Origin: Microbacterium ginsengiterrae
GTDB taxonomy: Bacteria; Actinomycetota; Actinomycetes; Actinomycetales; Microbacteriaceae
Reading direction: 5' to 3'
DNA: 64,000 bases
Assembly: GCF_014205075.1 (NCBI RefSeq)
Contig: NZ_JACHMU010000001.1
Location: 1,054,001-1,118,000, forward strand
Below, one piece after another: positions 1-8,420 of the stretch (the first letter of the stretch is position 1; every line of letters begins with the position of its first letter). A program made the translations under genes and the position numbers. The notes under the pieces are model-generated. The model was not told the origin of the DNA, did no database searches, and saw nothing but the letters and a program-made list of their open reading frames with translations.

Positions 1-24
1 AGCCGGGCGTTCCGCCGGGCGACC

Positions 25-51
25 GGTGCGCCACCGTCTCGGTGGCGCACC
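25..51. terminator. GC-rich hairpin, probable terminator downstream of vanB
   Basis: A perfect 12-bp inverted repeat (25-36 against 40-51, arm GGTGCGCCACCG) with a 3-base loop lies about 140 bases beyond the vanB stop codon. It has no clear U-tract on either strand, so it may be an intrinsic terminator of the actinobacterial U-poor kind. The remaining sequence of 1-192 shows no convincing gene. Confidence 0.5.
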
Positions 52-192
52 CGCCGGGAAGCCGTTCTCGTCTAGAGGTGCGCCGCCACCGCCACACGCG
101 TGACACTCGCCGCGGCGAATTGGCACGCCGAAGCGCGGCAGCCGACGCAACCTCCCCCGATGCCGTAGCCCAACGACCGGTTAGTGCGGCCC

Positions 193-1176
193 TCAGGACA
201 GTTCGAGCTCGACCGTCGCCATCTCGGCGCCGCCCGACGCACGGACCCTGGACACGCAGGGGCAGAGCTTCGACTTCGCATCCCGCTGGCGCTCGCTGTA
301 GAAGACGTCGCGGTGGTCGATGTCCCCGTCGAGCCCCACCACCCGCGCTTCGCAGATGCCGCACTCGCCCTTGCGGCAGTCGAACATGGCGTCCGCGCCG
401 GCGCCCTCGAGTGCTTCCAACAGCGTCTGGGTGGGTGAGACGACGCACTCGATCCCGCTCGCGGGAATCCGCACCAGGAAGGGCTCGGGCTGGAACCAGC
501 CGCTGTTCCCGAATGTCTCGAACCTCAGGTTGGCTGGCGGCCTGCCAGCATCGTCCCATGCCCGCCGCACGGCGTCCATCAGCCGGATGGGGCCGCACAT
601 GTAGAGCTCGACATCGTCTTCGAGGGCGGCGACGAAAGCCCTCACGTCGATCGATGTCCCCTCGTCCCGCACATGCGCCTGCAACCGATCGCCGTGCTCG
701 GCGGTCAGCGCGTCGAGATAGGCCATCTGCGTCCGGCTCCGGCCGCAGTACGCGATGCGGTAGTCCTTCCCCGTCGTGCGCGCGGCGGTCATCATCCCGC
801 GCAGCGCGGTGATGCCGACCCCACCGGCCAGGAACGCGTAGCTGCGCCCGCCGTAGCTGAAGGGGAAGTCCTGCAGCGGGTGGGTAGCCTCGACCCGGTC
901 GCCGGGGCGCAGCGCATGCATGACAGCCGCGCCACCGCGCGACACATCGCTGCGATGGATGCAGAGGGCGAAGGATCCGTCGTCGGCGACCTCGGCGATC
1001 GAATAGGAGCGAGTGGTCGGTTCCGCGCCGATGCGCATCCGGACCTCCACATGGGCACCGGGGTCGATGCGCTGCGGGTCGTCCGGCGCCAGTACGATCC
1101 GCCGGATCCGGTCGGTGACCGGCGCGCACTCGACGACAGTGGCGAACTGCCACGCGAGGGTGTGCGACGTCGCCAT
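193..1176 (-). CDS. vanB: Vanillate O-demethylase reductase component (PDR/VanB-type flavin ferredoxin reductase)
   Basis: The 327-residue protein passes electrons from NAD(P)H through flavin and a 2Fe-2S cluster to the Rieske oxygenase encoded just upstream. Domains in order are an N-terminal flavin-binding barrel with RSYS at residues 56-59, an NAD-binding domain with GGVGITA at 118-124, and a C-terminal plant-type ferredoxin domain with cluster cysteines 267, 272, 275 and 305 (spacing C-x4-C-x2-C). This order, ferredoxin last, is that of phthalate dioxygenase reductase and VanB. Its start lies one base after the vanA stop, so the two are cotranscribed and probably translationally coupled. 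Substrate assignment comes from family resemblance and the vanA neighbour; other aromatic O-demethylases use the same partner type. Confidence 0.88.
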   Translation of the reverse strand: MATSHTLAWQFATVVECAPVTDRIRRIVLAPDDPQRIDPGAHVEVRMRIGAEPTTRSYSIAEVADDGSFALCIHRSDVSRGGAAVMHALRPGDRVEATHPLQDFPFSYGGRSYAFLAGGVGITALRGMMTAARTTGKDYRIAYCGRSRTQMAYLDALTAEHGDRLQAHVRDEGTSIDVRAFVAALEDDVELYMCGPIRLMDAVRRAWDDAGRPPANLRFETFGNSGWFQPEPFLVRIPASGIECVVSPTQTLLEALEGAGADAMFDCRKGECGICEARVVGLDGDIDHRDVFYSERQRDAKSKLCPCVSRVRASGGAEMATVELELS

Positions 1177-1177
1177 C

Positions 1178-2293
1178 TCAGCGGCCGCTCGCGGCGGCGA
1201 GTTGCCGCTCCGCCGGGGGCGGTGCGACGGCCGAACGACCTTCTGTCGCCAGCATCCGCTCCAGGAGCCGGCGGACCCACATGCCGCCGGCGTCGATGTT
1301 GAGGCTGTAGAACTCGTAGTCCGGATTGGCGTCGATGGCCTCCTGCTGTGCCTTGAGCATGCGCTCGTCCTCGCTGAAGACGCCGTGCACCCCGTTGCGC
1401 AGCTGGGTGGTGATGAGCTGGCTCTCCAGACGGTAGTTGCGCTGGAACGACCAGAAGTAATGGCAGGTCCGGTCCGTCTCCGGAGTGATCGTGTTCATCA
1501 CGTACCCGTTGACGCCGTGCGACCGATCCCCCTCGCGCGCGCCCGTGCCCGCTGCGGCGACGCCGACATCGAGGCAGATCGTCGACGGGGACTCGAAGTG
1601 GATGATCTGCCAGCGGTCGACACGACCGGAGAAGCCGGGGAACTTGTCGCGCATGTTCTTGAGCCAGAAGGGCGGCGGCTCGATGTCCAGCATCCACCGT
1701 TCGACCGTGACGGTGCCGTCGGTGTGGGTCGTGACGAACTCCGATTCGCTGAGCTCCGCTTGACCGATGCTCGACGTGTGCACGAACTCCTCGTGCGTGA
1801 GGTCCATCAGGTTGTCGAGGACGAGCTGGTAGTTGCACTCCGCGTGGATGAGCTCGCCGTCGCCGGTCCACTCCGGATCGGTCATCTGGTGCATGTCGGG
1901 GATCGTCGACGGGTCTGCGAGCGCCGGTTCGCCCACCCACACCCACACGTACCGGTAGCGATCGACGACGGGAAAGGACGCCACCGTCGCGCTCGGGTTG
2001 ATCGTCTCCTGGGCGGGCATGGCGGTGCATCGACCGGCGGGGTTGTACCGCAGGCCGTGATACGGGCACTGCAGGTCGTCACCGATGATCTTCCCCATCG
2101 ACAGCGGCGCAAGCCGGTGCCAGCAGGCATCGGCGAGCGCGACCGGATCACCGCTCTCCGTCCGGTAGAGGGCCAGGGGGCGACCGGCCACCGTGCGCGC
2201 GAGCGGCTTACGGGTCACCTCGTGGTCCCATGCCGCGACGTACCAGGCGTTGCGCGGGTAGTCGAAGATCTTCGCCGTCGTGGTCTCAGCCAT
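1178..2293 (-). CDS. vanA: Vanillate O-demethylase oxygenase (Rieske non-heme iron)
   Basis: A 371-residue terminal oxygenase that would demethylate vanillate to protocatechuate plus formaldehyde. The Rieske domain shows C57-x-H59 and C76-x2-H79; the mononuclear iron site shows the D-x2-H-x4-H pattern with histidines near 167 and 172. A short N-terminal helix followed directly by the Rieske domain is typical of VanA rather than of two-subunit ring dioxygenases. I chose the ATG at 2293 because GGGAGT lies 4-5 bases before it; a GTG at 2299 is an alternative. A perfect palindrome at 2315-2338 lies in its promoter region, shared with the divergent PadR gene, so repression relieved by a vanillate-like ligand is likely. 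Other methoxybenzoate demethylases cannot be excluded. Confidence 0.85.
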   Translation of the reverse strand: MAETTTAKIFDYPRNAWYVAAWDHEVTRKPLARTVAGRPLALYRTESGDPVALADACWHRLAPLSMGKIIGDDLQCPYHGLRYNPAGRCTAMPAQETINPSATVASFPVVDRYRYVWVWVGEPALADPSTIPDMHQMTDPEWTGDGELIHAECNYQLVLDNLMDLTHEEFVHTSSIGQAELSESEFVTTHTDGTVTVERWMLDIEPPPFWLKNMRDKFPGFSGRVDRWQIIHFESPSTICLDVGVAAAGTGAREGDRSHGVNGYVMNTITPETDRTCHYFWSFQRNYRLESQLITTQLRNGVHGVFSEDERMLKAQQEAIDANPDYEFYSLNIDAGGMWVRRLLERMLATEGRSAVAPPPAERQLAAASGR

Positions 2294-2314
2294 CGCCACT
2301 CCCTCGTGCCGTTG

Positions 2315-2338
2315 ATTTACCTATGTCGATAGGTAAAT
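2315..2338. promoter_or_regulatory. Palindromic operator between vanA and padR
   Basis: Perfect inverted repeat ATTTACCTAT-N4-ATAGGTAAAT in the 121-base gap between the divergent vanA and PadR genes. It is the most AT-rich part of the region and starts 22 bases upstream of the vanA start codon. The position and symmetry fit a PadR dimer site repressing vanAB and probably autoregulating padR; PadR/VanR-type regulators of vanillate genes are known in Corynebacterium. Confidence 0.75.
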
Positions 2339-2414
2339 TCATCGTATGGGGCGCCATCGTCGAGCGCAAGCATCCGCACCGGGCTGGTAACGTCCTCGAG
2401 ATGACGGAGGTCGG

Positions 2415-3020
2415 ATGTCACTGAGGTACGCGCTGCTCGCCCTGCTGCGGGTCGGCCCGCTCTCGGGATACGAGTTGCAGAAGCTCTTCGCCGAGTCCGT
2501 CGGGCACGTCTGGCACGCACCGGACTCGCAGATCTATCCCGAGTTGAAGCGCATGGAGTCCGACGGTCTCATCACCGGCGAGGAACAGACGCGCGGGCAG
2601 CGAGGACGGCGTCGCGTGTATCACGTCACCGACCGGGGCGGCGAAGACTTCTTCGCGTGGGCGAACGCCCCCATGGAGTACTCGCGTGTGCGGGACCCCG
2701 CCCACCTGCGCGCCGCCTATCTCGAATCGGCCTCTGACGACGCGGCGCGGGACTTCCTCACCGCCCATGCCCGCCATCACCGAGAACTGCTGCGACGTTG
2801 GCGCGATGAGATCGCCCGCATCCGCTCCGGCGAGCACCCGATGGTCCAGCGACGCCTCGCCGCGATCCCGGAGCAGGAGCGCGAACGCGCCGTGGCGTTC
2901 AAGGTCTTCGCCTACGAAGGCCTCGCGCAGCGCGCCGAGGCGGAGATCCGATGGGCGGAGCAGGGACTGCAGCTCCTCAACCGGCTCGCCGGGGAGGAAG
3001 CACCGGTCACCGCAGGGTGA
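2415..3020 (+). CDS. PadR-family transcriptional regulator (VanR-like)
   Basis: A 201-residue winged-helix protein. Residues 1-80 form the PadR DNA-binding domain (start MSLRYALLALL, then SGYELQK and IYPELKRMESDGLI); residues 90-190 form the helical Vir_act_alpha_C dimerisation domain. PadR proteins are repressors of phenolic-acid genes, and members named VanR repress vanAB in corynebacteria. It is divergent from vanAB with a perfect palindrome between them, and a GGAGG ribosome binding site precedes the ATG. The likely role is repression of vanAB released by vanillate or a related phenolic acid. The ligand is inferred from context only. Confidence 0.85.
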   Translation: MSLRYALLALLRVGPLSGYELQKLFAESVGHVWHAPDSQIYPELKRMESDGLITGEEQTRGQRGRRRVYHVTDRGGEDFFAWANAPMEYSRVRDPAHLRAAYLESASDDAARDFLTAHARHHRELLRRWRDEIARIRSGEHPMVQRRLAAIPEQERERAVAFKVFAYEGLAQRAEAEIRWAEQGLQLLNRLAGEEAPVTAG

Positions 3021-3064
3021 GCTTCCCGCGCAGATCCGTCTTCGCACCTTGCCACTCGCCGCGG

Positions 3065-3175
3065 ACGACTCAATCTCTGGCCGCTCCAGGATGAGCTGCC
3101 GGACTTCGTCGGGATAGATGTTCTCCGCGCCGAACCGCCTTCACGGCGTGAGCGCGGGCTCGAGGAACGCGGTCC
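3065..3175 (-). pseudogene. Possible decayed coding fragment
   Basis: The 162-base gap between padR and the MFS gene holds no intact gene. One minus-strand frame reads like a protein end (TAFLEPALTP, TGA at 3143-3141, then RRFGAENIYPDEVRQLILER in the same frame). The internal stop and the natural-looking residue mix on both sides of it suggest a broken remnant. I cannot name the family. Confidence 0.25.
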
Positions 3176-3182
3176 GGCACCC

Positions 3183-4388
3183 TCAGCGCACGGTCGAGTG
3201 TGCGAGCGTGCGGTTCGAGAGCCCGAACAGCACCGCCCCGGCGACCAGGGCTGCGACGCCGATGCCGTAGGCGACCTCGACACCCACACCGTCCACCAGG
3301 AGCCCGCCGAGGCCGGCCGCGAGCATGATGGCTCCCTGGAACCCGACGACGACGAGGCTTCCGCCCGCCTCCAGCCGATCGGGCGTCCGGTGGCCGACCC
3401 AGGTGTTCACGACGATCAGCCACGAGGCGAAGAAGAAGCCCCACACGAACACGGCGGCGCCGACAGCCCACACCGAACCGGACAGCAGGATCGTCGCGGC
3501 GACGGTGACGGCGATCACGGCAGGCGCGAGCACCGCGAAGAATCGGAACGAACGATCGATGATCAGCCCGATGATGAGGTTGCCCGCGAGACCGCCGACA
3601 CCGAAGATCGCCAACAGGACGATGATCGTCGGCGCATCGACCTCGGGCAGGCGTTCCAGGGCGAGGCGGATGTACGTGTACGCGAGGAAGTGACCGACGA
3701 CGACCAGCACGTGCCCCACGAGGCCGAGCCCGACCCCTGGCCTGCGGATCGTGTCCGCGAGGAGGCGGAAGCTCGACACCTGCGCCGCGGGCACCCGCGG
3801 AAGGAGCAGGCGCAATGCGACCGACAGCAGGCCCGTGGCGATCCCGGCCACGGCGAACACCGCACGCCAGTCCATCGCCTCGCTGAGGATGACCCCGAGG
3901 GGCACTCCGGCGACGGTTGCCAGCGAACCACCCGCCGAGGTGAACATCACCGCGCGCCCGAGTCGCTCCGGCCCTGCGATCCGCACGGCGACCGTGATCG
4001 ACATCGACCAGAAGGTGCTCAACGCCGCACCGAGCAGGAAGCGCGCGAGGAGGATGATGACGAGATTCGGCGCGATCGCGACGATGAGGTTGGACGCCGC
4101 GGCGGCGATCGCCATCCACACCAGCAGGGTGCGGCGGTCGAGCCGCGGGAACACGATGCCGACGGTGGGCGCCACGATGAACCCGACGAGCGCCGTCACC
4201 GTCACCGTCTGCCCGGCCTGCCCCGGCGTGATCCCGAGCCCGTCGGCCATCTCGGTGAGCATGCCGTTCGGGAGGAACTCCGCCGTGACGAGCAGGAAAC
4301 TCAGCATCATCATGACGATGAGAGCGCCATACCTGATGCGCTCGGCGGGAGACGTGTCCGTGACGGGGATCGGCGCAGTCGTTGTCAT
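3183..4388 (-). CDS. MFS transporter, DHA1 drug/metabolite efflux type
   Basis: A 401-residue integral membrane protein with about 12 hydrophobic segments starting near residue 18. The N-terminal half carries the LPNGMLTEMADGLGITPGQAGQ region and the short loop FPRLDRRTL characteristic of the AraJ/PbuE/NepI group of proton antiporters. The ATG at 4388 fits the start of the first hydrophobic stretch; the long reading frame upstream of it lacks protein character. It is divergent from the next MFS gene with 127 bases between. Substrate is unknown; export of a nucleoside-, arabinose- or drug-like compound is the usual range for the group. Confidence 0.8.
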   Translation of the reverse strand: MTTTAPIPVTDTSPAERIRYGALIVMMMLSFLLVTAEFLPNGMLTEMADGLGITPGQAGQTVTVTALVGFIVAPTVGIVFPRLDRRTLLVWMAIAAAASNLIVAIAPNLVIILLARFLLGAALSTFWSMSITVAVRIAGPERLGRAVMFTSAGGSLATVAGVPLGVILSEAMDWRAVFAVAGIATGLLSVALRLLLPRVPAAQVSSFRLLADTIRRPGVGLGLVGHVLVVVGHFLAYTYIRLALERLPEVDAPTIIVLLAIFGVGGLAGNLIIGLIIDRSFRFFAVLAPAVIAVTVAATILLSGSVWAVGAAVFVWGFFFASWLIVVNTWVGHRTPDRLEAGGSLVVVGFQGAIMLAAGLGGLLVDGVGVEVAYGIGVAALVAGAVLFGLSNRTLAHSTVR

Positions 4389-4515
4389 GTTTCCACGTTC
4401 GCAGTCGCAAGGATGCCGCGCCCGATCGCCCGTCCGCCACATCCGACCATTCGTCCGCGCTCGGCCGGGCGTGTCGTGGCGCCAGGAACCAGAGGGATGA
4501 CGCCAGACTTCGAGG

Positions 4516-5916
4516 ATGAGCGCCTCTGCACCTTCATCACCCGGACCCGACTCCGGGCCCGCAGGGCGCGGTGGCGCCGAACCGGATGCGCGAAAGCGCG
4601 GCGTCCTCGCGTGGGCTCTGTGGGACTGGGGCTCGGCCGCGTTCAACGCCGTCGTCACCACCTTCGTGTTCAGCACCTTCCTCGCCAGTCAGCTGTTCGT
4701 TGATCCGGACATCGTCGCCGCCGCGAACGGTGACAAGAGGGATCCAGAACTCGTCGCAGCCCTCGCATCGAACGCGAGCCTCATCGGCTGGGCGCTGACG
4801 ATCGCGGGGGTCCTCATCGCCGTGCTCGCTCCGGTGCTGGGGCAGCGGTCGGACGGTTCGGGGCGCCGCAAGCTGTGGTTGGGCATCAACACCGGTCTCG
4901 TCGTCCTGGCGATGGCAGCGATGGTGTTCGTGGTCGGGGCGCCGCAGTACCTCATCCTCGGGGCCACACTGCTCGCGGTCGGCAACGTCTTCTTCGAGTT
5001 CGCGAGTGTGAACTACAACGCCATGCTCGTACAGGTCTCCACCAAGGAGACGATGGGGCGGGTGTCCGGGTTCGGCTGGGGAATGGGCTACGTCGGCGGG
5101 ATCGTGCTCCTCCTCATCCTGCTCGTCGGCTTCATCGGCCTGGCGTCGAATCCCGGTCCGCTCGGCGTCACGACCGACGGGGGTCTGCACATCCGACTCG
5201 CCGTCCTCGCCTCGGCCGTGTGGTTCGGAGTGTTCGCGATCCCCGTGCTGCTGCGGGTCCCGGAGATCCCGGCGCGCGAGCGCCAGAACAGGGTGGGCTT
5301 CTTCCGCTCGTACGCGATCCTGGGCGGGACGATCGCGAAGCTGTGGCGCGGCAACCGGCAGGTGCTGATGTTCCTGCTGGCGAGTGCGGTGTTCCGCGAC
5401 GGCCTCGCCGGCGTCTTCACGTTCGGTGCGATCATCGCCGCCCAGGTGTTCGGATTCTCGAGCACCGAGGTGCTCTACTTCGCCGTCGGCGCGAACGTCG
5501 TCGCCGGCATCAGCACCATGCTCGCCGGACGTCTCGACGACGCCTTCGGCCCGAAGCGCGTGATCATGTTCTCGCTGATCGGGCTCGTCGTGGCCGGCAC
5601 CGCCGTGCTCTTCATCGGGGACGGTCAGCTCGGCTTCTGGATCGCCGGCCTCATCCTGTGCATGTTCGTCGGGCCCGTGCAGTCGGCGAGCCGCTCCATG
5701 CTCGCGAGGATCACCCCTCCGGGTCGGGAGGGAGAGATCTTCGGCCTCTACGCCACGACCGGCCGGGCGGTCTCGTTCCTCGCACCAGGCCTGTTCGCGC
5801 TGTTCGTCGGCATCACCGGCGACACGCGGCTCGGCATTCTCGGGATCGTGCTCATCCTCCTCGCCGGCCTGCTGCTGATGCTGCCGGTCAAGGCGAAGCA
5901 GGCGGACATCGAGTAG
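4516..5916 (+). CDS. UMF1-family (Atg22-like) MFS transporter
   Basis: A 466-residue membrane protein with a polar N-terminal tail to about residue 28, then about 12 transmembrane segments. WALWDWGSAAFNAVV at the first segment, APVLGQRSDGSGRRK in the second loop and NYNAMLVQVSTKETMGRVSGFGWGMGYVGG in the middle are diagnostic of UMF1 proteins related to yeast vacuolar amino-acid effluxer Atg22. Bacterial members are abundant in actinobacteria, and few have a known substrate. The gene stands alone and ends 12 bases before the convergent MarR gene. A weak CAGACT box six bases before the ATG and no Shine-Dalgarno suggest leaderless translation. Confidence 0.83.
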   Translation: MSASAPSSPGPDSGPAGRGGAEPDARKRGVLAWALWDWGSAAFNAVVTTFVFSTFLASQLFVDPDIVAAANGDKRDPELVAALASNASLIGWALTIAGVLIAVLAPVLGQRSDGSGRRKLWLGINTGLVVLAMAAMVFVVGAPQYLILGATLLAVGNVFFEFASVNYNAMLVQVSTKETMGRVSGFGWGMGYVGGIVLLLILLVGFIGLASNPGPLGVTTDGGLHIRLAVLASAVWFGVFAIPVLLRVPEIPARERQNRVGFFRSYAILGGTIAKLWRGNRQVLMFLLASAVFRDGLAGVFTFGAIIAAQVFGFSSTEVLYFAVGANVVAGISTMLAGRLDDAFGPKRVIMFSLIGLVVAGTAVLFIGDGQLGFWIAGLILCMFVGPVQSASRSMLARITPPGREGEIFGLYATTGRAVSFLAPGLFALFVGITGDTRLGILGIVLILLAGLLLMLPVKAKQADIE

Positions 5917-5928
5917 GACCCGCCGCGC

Positions 5929-6471
5929 TCACCCCCAGTTGTCGGCGAGCTTGCTCAGCAGGCGGGCCAGTTCGCGGGCCTCTTCGTCCGTGAAGGACTC
6001 CAGCGCCTTCGACAGTGCCTGGCGCCGCTCGCCGCGCATGCCCTGCGCGATGCGCCGCCCCTCGTCGGTCAGGGCGATGCGAGTGCGGCGGGCGTCGGAC
6101 GGATCCGCCTCCCGGACGACGAGCCCGCGCTGCACGCCCTGCTGGACCAACCGGGATGCACGCGGCTGATCGACGCCGATCGCCTCCCCCACCGCGCTGA
6201 CGCTGAGGGGCTCGGATGCCGTCGCGAGGGCGTCGAGCATCCGGATCCATGCGGGGCCACCGAGCCGCGAACCAGGGCCCGGGCCGCCCATCCACGGCGG
6301 GGCGCCGAAGCCGCCGCGGTGACCGTGCGGCTGCCCGTGCTCACCGTGCGGACCGCCGTGCCCGTGTCCGTGCGGGCCATGCGCGTGCGCACCGCCCGGC
6401 ATCCGCCGAGCGCGCAGACGGGACAGGGCGCGCGCGATGGCTTCGGCAGGGTCAGGAGTCTCGTTGCTCAC
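5929..6471 (-). CDS. MarR-family regulator with histidine-rich N-terminal region
   Basis: A 180-residue protein. Residues 25-52 are packed with His and Gly (AHAHGPHGHGHGGPHGEHG and onward), and residues 72-175 are a MarR winged helix (DALATASEPLSVSAVGEAIGVDQPRASRLVQQ, wing DPSDARRTRIALTDEGRR). I use the GTG at 6471: the protein-like sequence begins there and TAAAAT lies seven bases upstream, fitting leaderless translation. The divergent gene at 6560 also has a winged-helix-like domain and a His-rich tail, with an inverted-repeat region between. His tracts suggest metal binding (Ni, Zn, Cu or Co), but that is inference; typical MarR proteins sense phenolics or oxidants. Confidence 0.8.
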   Translation of the reverse strand: MSNETPDPAEAIARALSRLRARRMPGGAHAHGPHGHGHGGPHGEHGQPHGHRGGFGAPPWMGGPGPGSRLGGPAWIRMLDALATASEPLSVSAVGEAIGVDQPRASRLVQQGVQRGLVVREADPSDARRTRIALTDEGRRIAQGMRGERRQALSKALESFTDEEARELARLLSKLADNWG

Positions 6472-6478
6472 ACCGACG

Positions 6479-6520
6479 ATTTTACATGCGATTTGACATG
6501 CTTCTACATCGCATGTCACA
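6479..6520. promoter_or_regulatory. Overlapping palindromes in the divergent MarR promoter region
   Basis: The 88-base AT-rich gap contains nested inverted repeats: ACATGCGA (6484-6491) with TCGCATGT (6509-6516), and GACATGC (6495-6501) with GCATGTC (6511-6517). A further ACATGC follows at 6530-6535. A minus-strand TAAAAT at 6484-6479, seven bases before the GTG at 6471, overlaps the first arm; a TTGACA at 6493-6498 faces the plus-strand gene. These arms are plausible MarR operator half-sites controlling both genes. Confidence 0.6.
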
Positions 6521-6559
6521 CTACATATACATGCACAGTGACAAGTAAAGGACTTCCCC

Positions 6560-7213
6560 ATGAACACCACACACGACACACATGACTCCACGCGCCCCTT
6601 CGGCTTCTGGCTCAAGGCCGTCGACCGGCTGATGGCTGCGGAGTTCGCAGCCGCCTTCGAATCGTTCGGTCTCACGCGTCGGGACTGGCGGCTGCTGAAC
6701 CGCATCGACGAAACGGTGGCCGCAGACGGGCCCCGCCCCCTCTCCCCCCACAAGCTGCGCCGCCTTCTCGACATCGGTTGGGTGACGGATACCGATGGCA
6801 CGTGGACCCTCACCGATGAGGGCCGCGACGGCAAGGAACGCCTCGCCGCCGTCGTCGACGGGATCCGCGCCAAGGTGACCGACGCGGTCCCTGCCGAAGA
6901 TCTCGCGACGACGATGTCGACCCTCGAGCAGCTCACCCGCGCCTTCGGCTGGGAGGAGGGCACTCCTCTTCCGCGTGGACGCGGACGGGGGCACGGCCGG
7001 CCGCACGGCGCCCGTCGCCACGGATTCGGTCCCCGCTCGTTCGGTCATCACCCGCACGCGCACGGCTCCGACCAGGCGCACTGCGCCCACCCCGAGCAGG
7101 CCTTCGGGCCGCGCGGCCACGTGCACGCCCACCACGGCCGCGCACGTTTCGCGCAGGGCGCCTACGAGCGCGGCTTCGACGCGGGCTTCAGCCGGGGGCG
7201 AGCCGAGAACTGA
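6560..7213 (+). CDS. Winged-helix-like protein with histidine/glycine/arginine-rich C-terminus
   Basis: A 217-residue protein of uncertain function. Residues 10-130 resemble a degenerate MarR-type winged helix (FWLKAVDRLMAAEFAAAFESFGLTRRDWRLLNRID, later TDTDGTWTLTDEGRDGKERL). Residues 134-217 are rich in His, Gly and Arg (GRGRGHGRPHGARRHGF, GHHPHAHGSDQAHCAHPEQ, GHVHAHHGRARF) and end with YERGFDAGFSRGRAEN. It is preceded by an AAAGGA ribosome binding site. It mirrors the divergent MarR gene in having a winged helix plus His-rich tract, but with the tract at the other end. A paired metal-responsive function is possible. Confidence 0.65.
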   Translation: MNTTHDTHDSTRPFGFWLKAVDRLMAAEFAAAFESFGLTRRDWRLLNRIDETVAADGPRPLSPHKLRRLLDIGWVTDTDGTWTLTDEGRDGKERLAAVVDGIRAKVTDAVPAEDLATTMSTLEQLTRAFGWEEGTPLPRGRGRGHGRPHGARRHGFGPRSFGHHPHAHGSDQAHCAHPEQAFGPRGHVHAHHGRARFAQGAYERGFDAGFSRGRAEN

Positions 7214-7251
7214 GCTCGGCCTGCTGGCGCAGCGCCGTCGCTCCGATACGA

Positions 7252-7287
7252 GAAGTGGCCGTTTCGCACCCGCGGGACGGCCACTTC
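7252..7287. terminator. Bidirectional terminator hairpin
   Basis: Perfect 11-bp inverted repeat GAAGTGGCCGT (7252-7262) with ACGGCCACTTC (7277-7287) and a 14-base loop, placed between the convergent genes ending at 7213 and 7295. Confidence 0.7.
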
Positions 7288-7294
7288 GTCGTTC

Positions 7295-7762
7295 TCAGCC
7301 GCCGAGTCCGAGGAACACCATGAGACCGACCGCGCCAAGGAACAGTACGGTGAGCCCGGCGTAGATGGCCACCGTCCAGCCGCGATAGCTGTTGCCGTCG
7401 GCGGACCCCGGCATCTCCTGCGAGGGGACGTCGATGTACGACACCGCCGGCGCGGTCGGCTGCTCGTTCTGCGCCCGCTGGGCCGCCCGGCTCACGGGGC
7501 GCGGGGTGTCGGGCGCTCCGGTTCCGACCGCGTCGTCGAAGACGGGCGGCGGCGGGATCATGGGCTCCGCCGCGACCTCGTCGGGCACTGGGAGATCGGC
7601 GGATGCGCCGCCGAAGGACGGCGGCTCCGGGACGTCGAAGTCCGGTACCGCCTGCTCCTCCGCCGTCAATCCGACGGCTGCCGCACCGGCATCCGTCGTC
7701 GGGGCCGGGGCTGCATCATCCGCCGGATGGCCTGGATCGTTCTCGGTGTCGTCGCCGGTCAC
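7295..7762 (-). CDS. Proline/acid-rich tail-anchored membrane protein, unknown function
   Basis: A 155-residue protein with a long low-complexity cytoplasmic region rich in Asp, Glu, Pro and Ala (residues 1-125) and one C-terminal hydrophobic segment (about 130-153, WTVAIYAGLTVLFLGAVGLMVFLGLGG). There is no signal peptide, so a tail-anchored or type II topology with the bulk in the cytoplasm is likely. The GTG start at 7762 has TAGTAT exactly six bases upstream and no Shine-Dalgarno, as for leaderless genes. It lies 43 bases downstream of dcd on the same strand. I do not recognise the family. Confidence 0.65.
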   Translation of the reverse strand: MTGDDTENDPGHPADDAAPAPTTDAGAAAVGLTAEEQAVPDFDVPEPPSFGGASADLPVPDEVAAEPMIPPPPVFDDAVGTGAPDTPRPVSRAAQRAQNEQPTAPAVSYIDVPSQEMPGSADGNSYRGWTVAIYAGLTVLFLGAVGLMVFLGLGG

Positions 7763-7805
7763 GCCTCGATACTACGTGCGCGTGCGCCGCGAGTCACGGC
7801 CCGCG

Positions 7806-8411
7806 TCAGCCGCCGACCGATCCGGCGTCGATGACGCCGACATCCGTGCGGTGGAAGTTCTGGAAGGAACGGGATGCCGTCGGGCCACGCTGGCCCTGGT
7901 AACGGTTGCCGTAGGGACCGGAACCGTAGGGGTTCTCCGCCGCGGAGGTGAGGCGGAAGAAGCAGAGCTGCCCGATCTTCATCCCTGGCCACAGTTTGAT
8001 CGGCAGCGTGGCGACGTTCGCGAGCTCGAGCGTCACGTGTCCGGTGAAACCGGGGTCGATGAAGCCGGCCGTGGAGTGCGTGATGAGGCCGAGCCGGCCG
8101 AGGGACGACTTGCCCTCGAGGCGCGCGGCGATGTCGTCGGCGAGGCTGACCTGCTCGAACGTCGCGCCAAGGGCGAACTCTCCCGGGTGCAGGATGAACG
8201 GTTCGTCGGGTTTCACCTCGATGAGACGCGTGAGCTCCGGCTGATCCTCCGCCGGGTCGATGAACGGGTACTTGTGGTTGTCGAACAGACGGAAGTACCG
8301 ATCGAGGCGCACGTCGATGCTCGACGGCTGGATCATGTCCGGGTCATGCGGGCTCAGGCCGATCCGGCCGGCGGCGAGTTCTGCTCTGATGTCGCGATCG
8401 CTGAGAAGCAC
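7806..8411 (-). CDS. dcd: dCTP deaminase (bifunctional dCTP deaminase/dUTPase type)
   Basis: A 201-residue cytosolic enzyme of pyrimidine deoxynucleotide synthesis. Visible landmarks are [12 protein letters not shown] at the start, [26 protein letters not shown] and [19 protein letters not shown], the core of the trimeric dUTPase fold with its catalytic Glu. The extended C-terminal tail ([16 protein letters not shown]) matches the actinobacterial form, which deaminates dCTP and hydrolyses the product to dUMP. The GTG start is preceded by TAGGCT with a six-base spacer; the first three bases of that box are the stop codon of the upstream GAP-family gene. Confidence 0.95.
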   Translation of the reverse strand: MLLSDRDIRAELAAGRIGLSPHDPDMIQPSSIDVRLDRYFRLFDNHKYPFIDPAEDQPELTRLIEVKPDEPFILHPGEFALGATFEQVSLADDIAARLEGKSSLGRLGLITHSTAGFIDPGFTGHVTLELANVATLPIKLWPGMKIGQLCFFRLTSAAENPYGSGPYGNRYQGQRGPTASRSFQNFHRTDVGVIDAGSVGG

Positions 8412-8420
8412 GGGATCAGC

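Noticed and set aside
1013..2332. 439-residue plus-strand frame antisense to vanA
   Set aside because: Composition is that of an antisense frame; it would also cover the operator region.
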